A stretch of 40,703 nucleotides of DNA from NCBI RefSeq assembly GCF_020169415.1, contig NZ_JAIULG010000043.1:1-40703 (forward strand). Reading direction: 5' to 3'. The notes under the pieces were generated by a model. The model was not told the origin of the DNA. It did no database searches and saw only the letters and a program-made list of their open reading frames with translations. The first letter of the stretch is position 1; each line of letters starts with the position of its first letter. Origin of the DNA: Tsukamurella sp. M9C (GTDB lineage Bacteria; Actinomycetota; Actinomycetes; Mycobacteriales; Mycobacteriaceae). Positions 32,167 to 40,703 of this stretch are shown here, piece by piece. Position numbers and translations under genes: made by a program.

Positions 32167-32601
32167 TCAGGCGTCCGACGGTGCGCCGACCTCCCCGGTC
32201 GGCGCGCCGTCGTCGGCGTTCCGCTCGCGCAGGTGCATCAGGATCTCGGCGTGCCCCTGCAGGAAGGCCCGCTCGTCGAGCTTCTTGCGCCGCATCCACC
32301 CCGTGACCTCGGAGTTGCACTTGCTCGCATTGCACGAACGGCACGCGGGTACCACGTTCTGCTGGGTGTAGCGACCCCCGCGCGAGATCGGGAGCACGCA
32401 GTCCTTCTGGTAGGGCCCTGCTCCCCCGCAGTAAGCGCACACGCCCCACAGGCCGACGAGCTCGTCCCACTGCGCGCCGGTCAGGTCGTTGTCGGCGGCG
32501 GCGACGCGCTTCGCGCGACGGCGGGCGATCCGCGCCTTGCGGGTCCGCGACACGGGCGGCCTCGCGCGTTTCGGCGGCGGCGTGGACGACTGGGCTGGCA
32601 C
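32167..32601 (-). CDS. HNH endonuclease-domain protein
   Basis: About 144 residues. After a basic N-terminus (SRTRKARIARRRAKRV), a zinc-type HNH domain spans about residues 62-115: CAYCG, then QKDCVLPISRGGRYTQQNVVPACRSCNASK. Two C-x-x-C pairs would hold structural zinc. Where most HNH enzymes have D-H at the start of the catalytic hairpin this has D-C, so nuclease activity is uncertain. A longer frame begins at GTG 32679, but GTG 32601 has TATCGT exactly six bases upstream and avoids overlapping the divergent fmdB promoter. It sits against the direction of the permease and formamidase genes. Confidence 0.75.
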   Translation of the reverse strand: MPAQSSTPPPKRARPPVSRTRKARIARRRAKRVAAADNDLTGAQWDELVGLWGVCAYCGGAGPYQKDCVLPISRGGRYTQQNVVPACRSCNASKCNSEVTGWMRRKKLDERAFLQGHAEILMHLRERNADDGAPTGEVGAPSDA

Positions 32602-32607
32602 GGACTC

Positions 32608-32681
32608 ACGATACCCACCAGATTCACTACCGATTCGGTAATTACCCTCCGGCGGCCCCGCGAAAGGAATACCGTCCACTC
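32608..32681. promoter_or_regulatory. Divergent leaderless promoters and palindromes, HNH/fmdB
   Basis: TATCGT on the minus strand (32608-32613) is six bases from the HNH GTG, and TACCGT (32670-32675) is six bases from the fmdB ATG. Between them lie two overlapping palindromes, TACCGATTCGGTA (32628-32640) and GGTAATTACC (32637-32646), a likely operator. Confidence 0.5.
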
Positions 32682-32966
32682 ATGCCTACGTATGAATTCC
32701 GCTGCGCCCGTTGCGGACCGTTCGACGCGACCTTCAGCATGCGCGACGTCCCCGACGCGACGGCGTGTCGCTGTGGCGATCCGGCCCCGCGCGGGGTCAC
32801 CGCGCCGCAGATCGGCCGCGCCGACCGCGGCGCCATGCGGCTCCTCGACGCCACGAAGGCCACCGCCGAACGACCGGCCGTCGTCGGCTCCCCCGCCGGC
32901 GCGCCGCGTCCGGGCCGGGGGCCGGCACCGTCGGACCCGCGGCACGCGCGCCTGCCCCGCCCCTGA
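32682..32966 (+). CDS. fmdB: FmdB-family zinc-ribbon protein
   Basis: Small regulatory protein of 94 residues. The N-terminus PTYEFRCARCGPFDATFSM holds the first Cys pair (C-x-x-C, residues 8 and 11), and ACRCG near 30 holds the second as C-x-C rather than the usual C-x-x-C. The C-terminal half is Pro/Ala/Arg-rich and disordered. FmdB-type proteins are encoded beside formamidase (fmdA) in several bacteria, and are thought to regulate it. Formamidase begins 43 bases downstream, probably in one operon. Confidence 0.9.
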   Translation: MPTYEFRCARCGPFDATFSMRDVPDATACRCGDPAPRGVTAPQIGRADRGAMRLLDATKATAERPAVVGSPAGAPRPGRGPAPSDPRHARLPRP

Positions 32967-33009
32967 GTTCCCACCCGAGAAGGTCCACCGAAGAAGAGAG
33001 GTCCGTCCC

Positions 33010-34266
33010 ATGCCAGAGGTCGTATTCCCGCTCGACTCCTCGAAGAAGTTCACCGATCAGGAGAAGATCGGGCACAACCGGTGGCACTACGCCATCCCGC
33101 CGGCGGTCACCGTCAAGCCCGGCGACACCTTCCGGGTGCACTGCCGCGAGTGGTTCGACGGTGCCATTCACAACGACGACTCCGCCGAGGACATCCTCAA
33201 CGCGCCGCTGACGACGGTGCACACGCTGTCCGGGCCGATCGCCGTCGAAGGCGCGAAGCCGGGCGACCTGCTCATCGTGGACATCGTGGACGTGGGCCCG
33301 ATCCCGCAGGAGGACAGCGGCCCGCTCGCCGGGCAGGGCTGGGGCTACACCGGCATCTTCGCCAAGGAGAACGGCGGCGGATTCCTGACCGACCAGTTCC
33401 CCGACGCCTACAAGGCCGTCTGGGACTTCACCGGCCACACCGCCACCTCGCGGCACGTGCCGCACGTCAGCTTCACCGGCATCATCCACCCGGGCCTGAT
33501 GGGCACGGCACCGTCGAAGGACCTGCTGGCCCGCTGGAACGCCCGCGAGGCCGCGCTGATCGCGACCGATCCGGACCGCGTGCCGCCCCTGGCGCTGCCG
33601 CCCGAGCCGAACGACGCCATCCTCGGCACCCTCACCGGCGACGCCTTCGCCGCGGCCGCCGCGGAGGGCGCGCGCACCGCGCCGCCGCGCGAGAACGGCG
33701 GCAACCAGGACATCAAGAACCTCACCCGCGGCACCCGCGTCTTCTACCCGGTGTTCGTGGACGGCGCGAACCTGTCGGTCGGCGACCTGCACTTCAGCCA
33801 GGGCGACGGCGAGATCACCTTCTGCGGCGCCATCGAGATGGGCGGCTTCATCGACCTGCACGTCGACATCATCTCCGGCGGCATGGAGACCTACGGCGTC
33901 AGCGAGAACGCGATCTTCCTGCCCGGCGGCGACGTGGGCCCCCGGTACGAGCAGTTCCTCGCCTTCTCCGGGACGTCGGTGACGCTCGACGGCGAGCAGC
34001 GGTACCTGGACTCGCACCTGTCGTACCAGCGCGCCTGCCTGCACGCGATCGACTACCTCACCAAGTTCGGCTACAGCCCGGAGCAGGCCTACCTGCTGCT
34101 CGGTGCGGCGCCGATCGAGGGCCGACTGTCCGGCGTCGTCGACATCCCGAACTCCTGTGCCACGGTGTACATCCCGACGTCGATCTTCGACTTCGACGTG
34201 ACCCCGGGCAAGGACGGCCCGGTGCAGATCGATCCCGGTCAGGGGGCGCCGCGCGCCTCGCGCTGA
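33010..34266 (+). CDS. fmdA: Formamidase (FmdA/AmdA family)
   Basis: Hydrolyses formamide, and possibly other short amides, to ammonia and the acid; 418 residues. It shows the acetamidase/formamidase fold: HNRWHYAIPPAVTVKPGDTFRVHCREWFDGAI, AVEGAKPGDLLIVDIVDVGPI, then FTGIIHPGLMGTAPS, GGNQDIKNLTRGTRVFYPVF, GDLHFSQGDGEITFCGAIEM, and the C-terminal PNSCATVYIP. Length is normal for the family. GAGAGG eight bases upstream supports ATG 33010. With fmdB and the NCS1 permease it forms an amide-nitrogen acquisition cluster. Confidence 0.93.
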   Translation: MPEVVFPLDSSKKFTDQEKIGHNRWHYAIPPAVTVKPGDTFRVHCREWFDGAIHNDDSAEDILNAPLTTVHTLSGPIAVEGAKPGDLLIVDIVDVGPIPQEDSGPLAGQGWGYTGIFAKENGGGFLTDQFPDAYKAVWDFTGHTATSRHVPHVSFTGIIHPGLMGTAPSKDLLARWNAREAALIATDPDRVPPLALPPEPNDAILGTLTGDAFAAAAAEGARTAPPRENGGNQDIKNLTRGTRVFYPVFVDGANLSVGDLHFSQGDGEITFCGAIEMGGFIDLHVDIISGGMETYGVSENAIFLPGGDVGPRYEQFLAFSGTSVTLDGEQRYLDSHLSYQRACLHAIDYLTKFGYSPEQAYLLLGAAPIEGRLSGVVDIPNSCATVYIPTSIFDFDVTPGKDGPVQIDPGQGAPRASR

Positions 34267-34290
34267 TCCGCCCCTCCCCCGGCCCCGAGT

Positions 34291-34359
34291 GCACGGCCAC
34301 GGCGAACCGCCGCCCGCGCCCCGGGGCCGAGGCGTGCCCGGGCGGCGCGAGGGCCGTGC
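34291..34359. terminator. Nested hairpin terminator between fmdA and the lipoprotein gene
   Basis: Outer arms GCACGGCC (34291-34298) and GGCCGTGC (34352-34359), and inner arms CGCCGCCCG (34308-34316) and CGGGCGGCG (34339-34347), lie between two converging genes. Confidence 0.55.
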
Positions 34360-34369
34360 CGAGGCGCGG

Positions 34370-34795
34370 TCAGCGCGGGAAGGGCAGGCCCGGGGGGATG
34401 GTGATGGTGCGCGGCGCGCCCGGCGGCAGGTCGATGCCGGGCGGGATGACCACGGTCGTCGGGTACGGCTGGGTGGTCGTCGGGGCGGCCGTCGTCGTCT
34501 CCGCCGTCGGATAGGTCGTGGTGGGCGCGACGTACGGCGTGCCGCCCGCCGGCTGCTCCTGGGTGGCCGTCGGGGCGGGCGCCGTGGTGGTGGCCGCCGC
34601 CGAGGCGGAGGACGACGCGCGGGACGACGGGCTCGCGGGCGCGCTCTGCGCCGCCGAGGGATTCACGGTGAAGGAGGGCACCGACTCGGGGTCCGACGGG
34701 GTGCAGGCGACCGCCGCGCCGCACGCCGCGAGGACCGCCGCACCGGCGAGGGTCTTGCGGAACGCGGCCGTGCTCGTGATCACAGTGAATGCCAT
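34370..34795 (-). CDS. Putative lipoprotein with Pro/Thr/Ser-rich tail
   Basis: 141 residues, function unknown. The N-terminus has a basic start and a hydrophobic run (FRKTLAGAAVLAACGAAVAC) with two possible lipobox Cys; the second, followed by TPSDP, fits best. The rest is low complexity: Ser/Ala stretches, then TTTYPTAETTTAAPTTTQPYP and a Pro-rich end (PPGIDLPPGAPRTITIPPG). This looks like a cell-wall-spanning, disordered surface protein. It follows the MATE gene by 41 bases in the same direction. The start, MAFTVITST, is the only sensible one near the signal peptide. Confidence 0.7.
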   Translation of the reverse strand: MAFTVITSTAAFRKTLAGAAVLAACGAAVACTPSDPESVPSFTVNPSAAQSAPASPSSRASSSASAAATTTAPAPTATQEQPAGGTPYVAPTTTYPTAETTTAAPTTTQPYPTTVVIPPGIDLPPGAPRTITIPPGLPFPR

Positions 34796-34836
34796 ATGCG
34801 CTATCCGATCGTATTCGGGGCCGCATTGCAAGCCGG

Positions 34837-36192
34837 TCACGCCGGCGCGGTGCCCACCCGTTCCCACCGGTGCCCCTGGAAGCGGACGACCACGGCGGCG
34901 CAGCGGAGCACCATGAACGCCGCCAGGCCCGACCAGATCCCGGCCAGTCCCCAGCCGAAGGCGTACGACAGCCAGATCAGCGGCAGGAAGCCGACGAGCG
35001 CCGCGGCCATCGTCGCGGACCGGAGGTAGGCGGCGTCGGCGGCCCCGAGGAGCACCCCGTCGAGCGCGAAGACCACCCCCGCCACGGGGATCATCCCGAC
35101 GAGGAACCACCACGGCACGGTGAGGGCGTCGAGGACGGCGGCGTCGGTGGTGAACAGCCGCGGCAGCACGCCCTGCAGCGCGGCGAGCGCCGCGGCGATC
35201 CCCACCGCGAAGACCGTCGACCACGCGGTGACCCGGCGGCCAAGGGACCGCGCCGCGCCGGTGTTGCCCGCCCCGAGGGCGGCGCCGACGAGCGTCTGCG
35301 CGGCGATGGCCAGGGAGTCCAGCACGAGTGCCACGAAGTTCCACAGCTGCATCGCGATCTGGTGTGCGCCCACGTACTGCGCGCCCGCCCGCGCGGCCAC
35401 CGCGCCCGCCGAGATGAAGCAGATCTGGAAGGAGAGGCTGCGCACGATCAGGTCGCGGCCCAGCACGAGTTGCGCCCGCACCAGATCCGGGCGCGGCTGC
35501 AGCGCCGCGACCGAGCCGCCCCCGCCCGCCCGGGCCGCTCGCACGACGGCGCCGAGGAAGAGCAGCCCGCTCACGATCTGCCCGGCGAGGTTCGCCCACG
35601 CGGAGCCGACCAGGCCGAGCTCGGGCGCACCGCCCCAGCCGAAGACGAGGGCGGGGCACAGCACCGTCGACAGGCCCAGCCCGACCAGTACGAAGACCAG
35701 GGGCGCGCGGGGCCGCTGCACGCCGCGGAGCCAGCCGTTCCCGGCCATCGTGATCAGGATCAGCGGGATCCCGAAGGAGGCCACGCGAAGCCACGACTCG
35801 GCGGCCTCGGCGATCTCCGCGCGGCCGGCGATCACCCGTGTGATCGGGCCGGCGAAGCCCTGCACGAGGGCCAGTAGGACGGTGCCCACGGCGAGCGCGA
35901 TCCACGTCGCCTGCACGCCCTCGACGACGGCGCCGCCGGGGTCGCCCGCGCCGTAGCGGCGGGCCGAGCGCGAGGTGGTGCCGTAGGAGAGGAAGGTCAG
36001 CTGCGTGGAGACGGTGGCGAGGATGAGGCCGCCGACCGCGAGGCCGGCCAGCGGCAACGCGCCCAGGCGACCGATGACGGCCGTGTCCCACAGCAGGTAC
36101 AGGGGTTCCGCGGCGAGTACCCCGAGGGCGGGCAGTGCCTGGCCGACGATGCGCCGGCCGAGCCCGGTGGGCACGGCTGCGGTCTCGGTCAC
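34837..36192 (-). CDS. dinF: MATE-family efflux protein, DinF-like
   Basis: Multidrug/toxin exporter of 451 residues with about 12 membrane spans in two related halves. Motifs include AAEPLYLLWDTAVIGRLGALPLAGLAVG in the first span region and SLAIAAQTLVGAALGAGNTGAAR in the second half, both MATE signatures. In mycobacteria dinF likewise follows nrnA downstream of rbfA, supporting the name. GTG 36192 lies 22 bases after nrnA, in the same transcription unit. Confidence 0.92.
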   Translation of the reverse strand: MTETAAVPTGLGRRIVGQALPALGVLAAEPLYLLWDTAVIGRLGALPLAGLAVGGLILATVSTQLTFLSYGTTSRSARRYGAGDPGGAVVEGVQATWIALAVGTVLLALVQGFAGPITRVIAGRAEIAEAAESWLRVASFGIPLILITMAGNGWLRGVQRPRAPLVFVLVGLGLSTVLCPALVFGWGGAPELGLVGSAWANLAGQIVSGLLFLGAVVRAARAGGGGSVAALQPRPDLVRAQLVLGRDLIVRSLSFQICFISAGAVAARAGAQYVGAHQIAMQLWNFVALVLDSLAIAAQTLVGAALGAGNTGAARSLGRRVTAWSTVFAVGIAAALAALQGVLPRLFTTDAAVLDALTVPWWFLVGMIPVAGVVFALDGVLLGAADAAYLRSATMAAALVGFLPLIWLSYAFGWGLAGIWSGLAAFMVLRCAAVVVRFQGHRWERVGTAPA

Positions 36193-36214
36193 GCGGTTCC
36201 CGTCATACGGGAGA

Positions 36215-37156
36215 TCAGACCCGGGCGAGGAAGGCGACGACCACGTCGTCGCTCGTCCCGGTGGCGGAGTAGCCCGCGGCGAGCCGGTGGCCGCCGCCGC
36301 CGAAGCCGCGCGCCACTTCCGAGACGTCGAGATCGGTGCGCGCCCGCAGCGAGGCGGACCATTCGCCGCTGTCGCTCTCCTTGAAAAGGGCGGCGACCTC
36401 GCAGTCCTCGGCGGTGCGCAGCAGGTCGATGAGCGATTCCGCGGCGTCCCAGCCGAGCGGCCCGCGATCGGCCGCGCGGCACACGGCGTACACCGCGCCC
36501 CGTCCGCCGAAGGCCTCGGGAACCGCGGTCGCGGAACCCAGCACCGCGGCGACCATCGAGAACCATGCGCGGGGGTGGCTGTCGAGCAGGTCGCGCGAGA
36601 GCTCGCGCCCGCGCGCGCCCGCGGCGAGCAGGCGGCCCGCCACGACGTGCCCGGCGGGCGTCGCCCAGCGGAACGAGCCCGTGTCGGTGATCAGCCCGGC
36701 GTACAGGCAGTCGGCCGTCCCCGCGTCCAGCTCCGCGCCGAGCGCGTCGATGACCGCGAGCACGAGCTCGGTGGTGCAGTTGGCAGCCGGGTCGATCAGG
36801 TCGACGGTGCCGAATCCGGTGTTCGTCGCGTGGTGGTCGATGACCACCCGCACGGGGTGGCCGTGGAAGGACTCCTCGAGTCCCGCGAGCCGCTCCGAAC
36901 TGGCGCAATCGACCGCGACGGCGACCTCCGCATCCGCGTTCGGCGCGGTGAAGCCGTCGACGCCGGGGAGCAGGCCGATCCCGGACGGCAGGTCCGGGCC
37001 CGGATGGCTGACGGTGACGTGGGCGCCGCGGGCGCGCAGCACCCGCGCCAGGCCCAGTCCCGAGCCGAGGGTGTCCGCGTCGGGGCGCACGTGGCAGTAC
37101 ACCGCCACGCTCCGCGCACCGTCCAGCGCCGCCGCAGCGGCGGCGGCGTCTGTCAC
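36215..37156 (-). CDS. nrnA: Bifunctional oligoribonuclease and PAP phosphatase
   Basis: DHH-family phosphoesterase of 313 residues that degrades short oligonucleotides and dephosphorylates 3'-phosphoadenosine 5'-phosphate. [20 protein letters not shown] (about 21-40) supplies early metal ligands, [11 protein letters not shown] the next Asp, and [12 protein letters not shown] the D-H-H motif. The C-terminal DHHA1 domain ends in [13 protein letters not shown]. Its GTG start is in a GTGA overlap with the rbfA stop, indicating coupling. Confidence 0.94.
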   Translation of the reverse strand: MTDAAAAAAALDGARSVAVYCHVRPDADTLGSGLGLARVLRARGAHVTVSHPGPDLPSGIGLLPGVDGFTAPNADAEVAVAVDCASSERLAGLEESFHGHPVRVVIDHHATNTGFGTVDLIDPAANCTTELVLAVIDALGAELDAGTADCLYAGLITDTGSFRWATPAGHVVAGRLLAAGARGRELSRDLLDSHPRAWFSMVAAVLGSATAVPEAFGGRGAVYAVCRAADRGPLGWDAAESLIDLLRTAEDCEVAALFKESDSGEWSASLRARTDLDVSEVARGFGGGGHRLAAGYSATGTSDDVVVAFLARV

Positions 37157-37620
37157 CGCTCGGCCCCGTCCGGTTCGTCGTCGGCGTCCTCGTCGTCGTG
37201 CTTGTAGGGGTCCGCCTCGCCCGCGGGCTTCGCGGTGGCGGCGACGGCGGCGACCCGCTCGTCCTGCTCACGGGCCTTGGCGAGCAGCGCCTCCATGTTC
37301 GCGACGGCGGCGGGCACCCCGTCGAGCTCGAACCGCAGGGTGGGCGTGAACCGCACACCCGTGCCCGCGCCGACCTTGCTGCGGAGCTGGCCGCGGGCCT
37401 TCTCCAGGCCGGCGGCGGCCGCCTCGTAGTCGGGCTCGACGTCGAGCGTCGGGCCCATGACGGTGTAGAAGACCGTCGCGTCGTGCAGGTCGTTGGTCAC
37501 GCGGGTATCGGTGACGGTGACGTAGTCGAGCCGCGGATCCTTGATGTCGTGCTCGATCGCGGTCGCGACGATGGTCCCGATCCGCTTGGCGAGCCGAGCG
37601 GCCCGTGCCGGGTCAGCCAT
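37153..37620 (-). CDS. rbfA: 30S ribosome-binding factor A
   Basis: Late 30S assembly factor of 155 residues with a KH-type fold. [24 protein letters not shown] and [21 protein letters not shown] are conserved, followed by [22 protein letters not shown]. The tail is acidic ([11 protein letters not shown]). GGGAGG about eight bases upstream supports ATG 37620. The 137-base gap to ylxP contains TATGCT (37689-37694 on the minus strand), a possible internal -10. Confidence 0.95.
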   Translation of the reverse strand: MADPARAARLAKRIGTIVATAIEHDIKDPRLDYVTVTDTRVTNDLHDATVFYTVMGPTLDVEPDYEAAAAGLEKARGQLRSKVGAGTGVRFTPTLRFELDGVPAAVANMEALLAKAREQDERVAAVAATAKPAGEADPYKHDDEDADDEPDGAER

Positions 37621-37757
37621 GGCCAGTCCCTCCCTTACGCGTCGAACGGTCGATCAGTGGAACGGTGTGATCAACCGATGGAACAGCGAGCATATCCCGG
37701 TGTGGGACTGCAGCGTCGGCACCTGCGTCCACCACACTCAATCCCGTGTCGGGCGCT

Positions 37758-38048
37758 TCAGTCCTCCGGCCCCCAGAGGCGCCGCCGCACCGACAACAAT
37801 TCCACCTCGGGGTGCCCCGCGGCGGTGCGTTCGCACCGATCGAGGACCTCCCCGACGTGGCCCGCATCCGGCCCGACGAGCCCGACGCCGATCAGGGCGC
37901 GTCGATGCAGGTCCTGGTAGCCCACCTCGGCGGCGCTGACGGAGAACCGGCGCAGCTCCGCGAGGATCGGCCGGAGCACGGAACGCTTGTGCTTGAGCGA
38001 GTGCACGTCGCCCAGCAGCAGATCTATCTCAATGACACCTGTGAACAT
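37758..38048 (-). CDS. ylxP: DUF503/YlxP-family protein
   Basis: Small protein of about 96 residues, encoded between infB and rbfA in many Gram-positive genomes and probably linked to ribosome assembly. EIDLLLGDVHSLKHKRSVLRPILAELRR and SAAEVGYQDLHRRALIGV are the family signature, ending in ELLSVRRRLWGPED. GTG 38060 is also in frame, but ATG 38048 (MFTGVIEIDLLLG) matches where homologues begin. It lies 27 bases after infB. Confidence 0.88.
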   Translation of the reverse strand: MFTGVIEIDLLLGDVHSLKHKRSVLRPILAELRRFSVSAAEVGYQDLHRRALIGVGLVGPDAGHVGEVLDRCERTAAGHPEVELLSVRRRLWGPED

Positions 38049-38075
38049 CTGTCGGGCCACCCGGCCGAAGGAACA

Positions 38076-40703
38076 TCAGTCGCGCGGCTTCTCGACCAGC
38101 TCGTAGGTCTCGATCACGTCGCCGACCTTGATGTCGGAGTACGAGAGCGTCAGACCGCATTCGTAGCCCTCGCGGACCTCGGTCGCGTCGTCCTTCTCGC
38201 GCTTGAGCGAGGTGACCGTGAGGTTCTCGGCCACGACCTTCGAATCGCGGAGCAGGCGCGCCTTCGCGTTGCGGCGCATGATCCCGGACTGGACCATGCA
38301 ACCCGCGATGTTGCCCACCTTGGACGACTTGAAGATCGCGCGGATCTCGGCCTGGCCGAGCTCCTTCTCCTCGTAGACCGGCTTGAGCATGCCCTTGAGC
38401 GCGGCCTCGACCTCGTCGATCGCCTGGTAGATCACCGAGTAGTACCGGATCTCCACGCCCTCGCGGTTGGCGAGCTCGGTGGCCTTGCCCTCGGCCCGCA
38501 CGTTGAAGGCGATGATGATCGCGTTCGACGCGGACGCCAGGTTGATGTTGGTCTCCGTGACGCCACCGACACCGCGATCGATGACCCGCAGCTGCACCTC
38601 GTCGTCGATCTCGATCCCCAGCAGGGCCTCCTCGAGCGCCTCCACGGTGCCCGAGTTGTCGCCCTTGAGGATGAGGTTGAGCTGGCTGGTCTCCTTCAGC
38701 GCGGCATCCAGATCCTCCAGCGAGACGCGCTTGCGCGACTTGGCCGCCAGGGCGTTGCGCTTGCGCGCCGCGCGCCGGTCGGCGATCTGCCGGGCGATCC
38801 GGTCCTCGTCGACCACGAGCAGGTTGTCGCCTGCGCCGGGCACCGAGGTGAAGCCGATGACCTGGGCGGGACGCGAAGGCAGTGCCTCCGTGATGTCGTC
38901 GCCGTTCTCGTCGACCATGCGCCGGACGCGACCGTAGGCGTCGCCCGCCACGATCGAGTCGCCGACCCGCAGGGTGCCGCGCTGGATGAGCACGGTGGCC
39001 ACGGGGCCGCGGCCGCGGTCGAGGTGCGCCTCGATCGCGACGCCCTGCGCGTCCATGTCGGGGTTGGCCCGCAGGTCCAGCGAGGCGTCGGCCGTCAGCA
39101 GCACCGCTTCGAGCAGCGCCTCGACGTTCGTGCCCTGCTTCGCGGAGATGTCGACGAACATCGTGTCGCCGCCGTACTCCTCGGGGATCAGGCCGTACTC
39201 GGTGAGCTGGCCGCGGATCTTCTCCGGCTGCGCGCCCTCCTTGTCGATCTTGTTCACCGCGACGACGATCGGCACGTCGGCCGCCTGCGCGTGGTTGATG
39301 GCCTCCACCGTCTGCGGCATGACGCCGTCGTCGGCCGCGACCACGAGGATCGCGAGGTCGGTGGCCTTCGCACCACGGGCACGCATGGCGGTGAACGCCT
39401 CGTGACCCGGGGTGTCGATGAACGTGATCAGACGCTCGTTGCCGTCGAGCTCGGTGAGCACCTGGTAGGCACCGATGTGCTGCGTGATGCCACCGGCCTC
39501 GCCCTCGCGGACGTTCGCCTTACGGATCGTGTCCAGCAGTCGGGTCTTACCGTGATCGACGTGACCCATGACGGTGACCACCGGCGGGCGCTGCTCGAGG
39601 TCGTCCTCGTCGCCCTCGTCCTCGCCGTAGGTGAGGTCGAAGCTGTCGAGCAGCTCGCGGTCCTCGTCCTCGGGGCTGACGACCTGGACGACGTAGTTCA
39701 TCTCCTCGCCCAGCAGCACGAGGGTCTCCTCGTTCACCGACTGGGTGGCGGTGACCATCTCGCCCAGGTTGAACAGCGCCTGGACCAGCGATGCCGGGTT
39801 CGCGTCGATCTTCTCGGCGAAGTCGCTCAGCGACGCGCCGCGGGCGAGACGGATCGTCTCGCCACCGCCACGGGGCAAACGGACGCCACCGGCGATCGGC
39901 GCCTGCATGCTTTCGTACTCGGCGCGTTTCGCCCGCTTCGACTTACGGCCACGACGCGGGGCGCCACCGGGACGACCGAAGGCACCCGCGGTGCCGCCGG
40001 GACGGCCACGACCGCCGCCGCCACCGGGACGACCGCGGAAACCGCCCGCGGGAGCACCCGTGCCTGCACCGGCACCGCCGCCGGGACCACCGCGGTAGCC
40101 ACCGCCACCGCCGCCGGGACGACCACCGGGCCCACCACGGCCACCGGGGCCGGGACGGCCCTGTGCCGCCGGACGCGCAGCGCGCGAGGGCATGGCACCG
40201 GGGTTCGGGCGGGGAGGCATGCTGCCCGGGGTCGGACGCGGGCCGCCGGGGCCGGCCGCCGGGCGACCGCCCTGGGGACGGGGACCGCCCTGGCCGGGAG
40301 CCGGACGGGCGCCGCCCTGCGGACGGGGACCGCCCTGGCCGGGAGCCGGACGGGCGCCGCCCTGCGGACGCGGGCCACCGGGGCCCGGCTGCGGACGCGG
40401 CGCACGCTCGACGGGAGCCTGCGAGGAGAACGGGTTGTTGCCCACCTTCGGGGTGCGCGGACCGGGCTTGGGGCCGGCCGGGCGCGGGCCCGGACGTGCC
40501 GCCGGAGCGGCGGGCGCCGCCGCCTCGGGCGCCGACGGTGCCGCGCTCGCGGTGGGAGCCGCGGGTGCGGTGGGCGCCGCCGGTGCGGCGGGCTCCGGGG
40601 TCGGCTCCGGCGCGGCCGGCGCCGCGGGACGCGGGCCGGGTCGAGCCGAAGTGGGACGGGGTGCATCCGCGGCGGGTGCCGAGGGCGCGGGGGTGCTCGC
40701 GGC
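38076..40703 (-). CDS. infB: Translation initiation factor IF-2, start outside window
   Basis: GTPase that places initiator tRNA on the 30S subunit. 875 residues are visible, open to the window edge, so the N-terminus is missing. The visible start is low complexity (Ala/Pro, then Gly/Pro/Arg repeats) up to about residue 270, with a [11 protein letters not shown] basic patch. The G domain has [19 protein letters not shown] (G1), [16 protein letters not shown] (G3) and [11 protein letters not shown] (G4). Domains II, III and IV follow, with C-terminal [22 protein letters not shown]. An internal GTG at 40445 is not the true start. Confidence 0.96.
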   Translation of the reverse strand, partial: AASTPAPSAPAADAPRPTSARPGPRPAAPAAPEPTPEPAAPAAPTAPAAPTASAAPSAPEAAAPAAPAARPGPRPAGPKPGPRTPKVGNNPFSSQAPVERAPRPQPGPGGPRPQGGARPAPGQGGPRPQGGARPAPGQGGPRPQGGRPAAGPGGPRPTPGSMPPRPNPGAMPSRAARPAAQGRPGPGGRGGPGGRPGGGGGGYRGGPGGGAGAGTGAPAGGFRGRPGGGGGRGRPGGTAGAFGRPGGAPRRGRKSKRAKRAEYESMQAPIAGGVRLPRGGGETIRLARGASLSDFAEKIDANPASLVQALFNLGEMVTATQSVNEETLVLLGEEMNYVVQVVSPEDEDRELLDSFDLTYGEDEGDEDDLEQRPPVVTVMGHVDHGKTRLLDTIRKANVREGEAGGITQHIGAYQVLTELDGNERLITFIDTPGHEAFTAMRARGAKATDLAILVVAADDGVMPQTVEAINHAQAADVPIVVAVNKIDKEGAQPEKIRGQLTEYGLIPEEYGGDTMFVDISAKQGTNVEALLEAVLLTADASLDLRANPDMDAQGVAIEAHLDRGRGPVATVLIQRGTLRVGDSIVAGDAYGRVRRMVDENGDDITEALPSRPAQVIGFTSVPGAGDNLLVVDEDRIARQIADRRAARKRNALAAKSRKRVSLEDLDAALKETSQLNLILKGDNSGTVEALEEALLGIEIDDEVQLRVIDRGVGGVTETNINLASASNAIIIAFNVRAEGKATELANREGVEIRYYSVIYQAIDEVEAALKGMLKPVYEEKELGQAEIRAIFKSSKVGNIAGCMVQSGIMRRNAKARLLRDSKVVAENLTVTSLKREKDDATEVREGYECGLTLSYSDIKVGDVIETYELVEKPRD
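40276..40365 (-). repeat. Perfect tandem 45-base repeat inside infB
   Basis: Bases 40276-40320 and 40321-40365 are identical. Each encodes 15 residues of the IF-2 Gly/Pro/Arg-rich region ([15 protein letters not shown] in one register), and a decayed third copy flanks them. Such an exact copy suggests recent slippage and a region that varies in length between strains. Confidence 0.85.

Noticed and set aside
32167-32601. HNH gene as a homing endonuclease of a mobile intron
   Set aside because: No intron or intein boundaries are visible and neighbouring genes are uninterrupted.
39850-40703. GC-rich repeats in infB as an extragenic repeat or CRISPR
   Set aside because: They are in frame and encode the usual IF-2 Gly/Pro/Arg-rich N-terminal region.

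Overview
The window is a very GC-rich actinobacterial chromosome segment. Gene content and order point to a mycolic-acid-containing member of the Mycobacteriales. It carries a LysX-type lysyl-phosphatidylglycerol synthetase/lysyl-tRNA synthetase fusion, a PptT-PptH-TruB block, a PNPase-PepR pair, and an IF2-YlxP-RbfA-NrnA-DinF block, all arranged much as in Mycobacterium. A Tsukamurella-like organism is my best guess, but this is inference from recalled gene order, not from a search.

Layout. 0.2-2.7 kb: a secreted glycerophosphodiesterase, then an alpha/beta hydrolase divergent from a TetR regulator with a palindromic operator between them. 2.8-6.4 kb: M16 protease and PNPase. 6.7-13.0 kb: an apparent insertion between PNPase and rpsO, holding lysX, a deazaflavin-type nitroreductase, a membrane-anchored serine hydrolase and an SDR. 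13.1-15.2 kb: rpsO, ribF and a DtxR-family metal regulator. 15.2-17.8 kb: TetR / SDR / MFS cassette with two matching operator copies. 17.8-19.5 kb: an iron-box-controlled siderophore-binding lipoprotein translationally coupled to an AlkD-like DNA glycosylase. 19.5-21.8 kb: divergent citrate synthase pair, one fused to a DNA-binding helix-turn-helix. 21.8-25.9 kb: an array of four paralogous GNAT-like genes. 25.9-28.4 kb: pptH-pptT-truB operon. 28.5-30.4 kb: second iron-box lipoprotein and a voltage-sensor-like membrane protein. 30.4-34.3 kb: NCS1 permease, HNH protein, FmdB and formamidase, with a GlnR-like site upstream of the permease. 34.4-40.7 kb: a lipoprotein, then MATE exporter, NrnA, RbfA, YlxP and the 5'-truncated infB, all on the minus strand.

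The most distinctive region is the four-gene array between the citrate synthase and truB. Three genes encode two-part GNAT-like proteins whose first domain lacks the usual acetyl-CoA pyrophosphate loop. The fourth keeps only the first dozen or so residues joined in frame to the second domain. All four start at or next to a -10 hexamer typical of leaderless transcripts, with a nearly shared TTTGCAGTARCA element. Downstream of the second gene lies an 85%-identical relic of the truB 3' end, which records how the array grew.

Leaderless starts recur: a TANNNT hexamer exactly 6 (sometimes 7-8) bases before the start codon is seen for the phosphodiesterase, both TetR regulators, ribF, the DtxR regulator, the four GNAT paralogs, the second iron lipoprotein, the HNH gene and fmdB. 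I used this spacing to choose several starts. No rRNA, tRNA, CRISPR array, insertion sequence or prophage gene was recognised.
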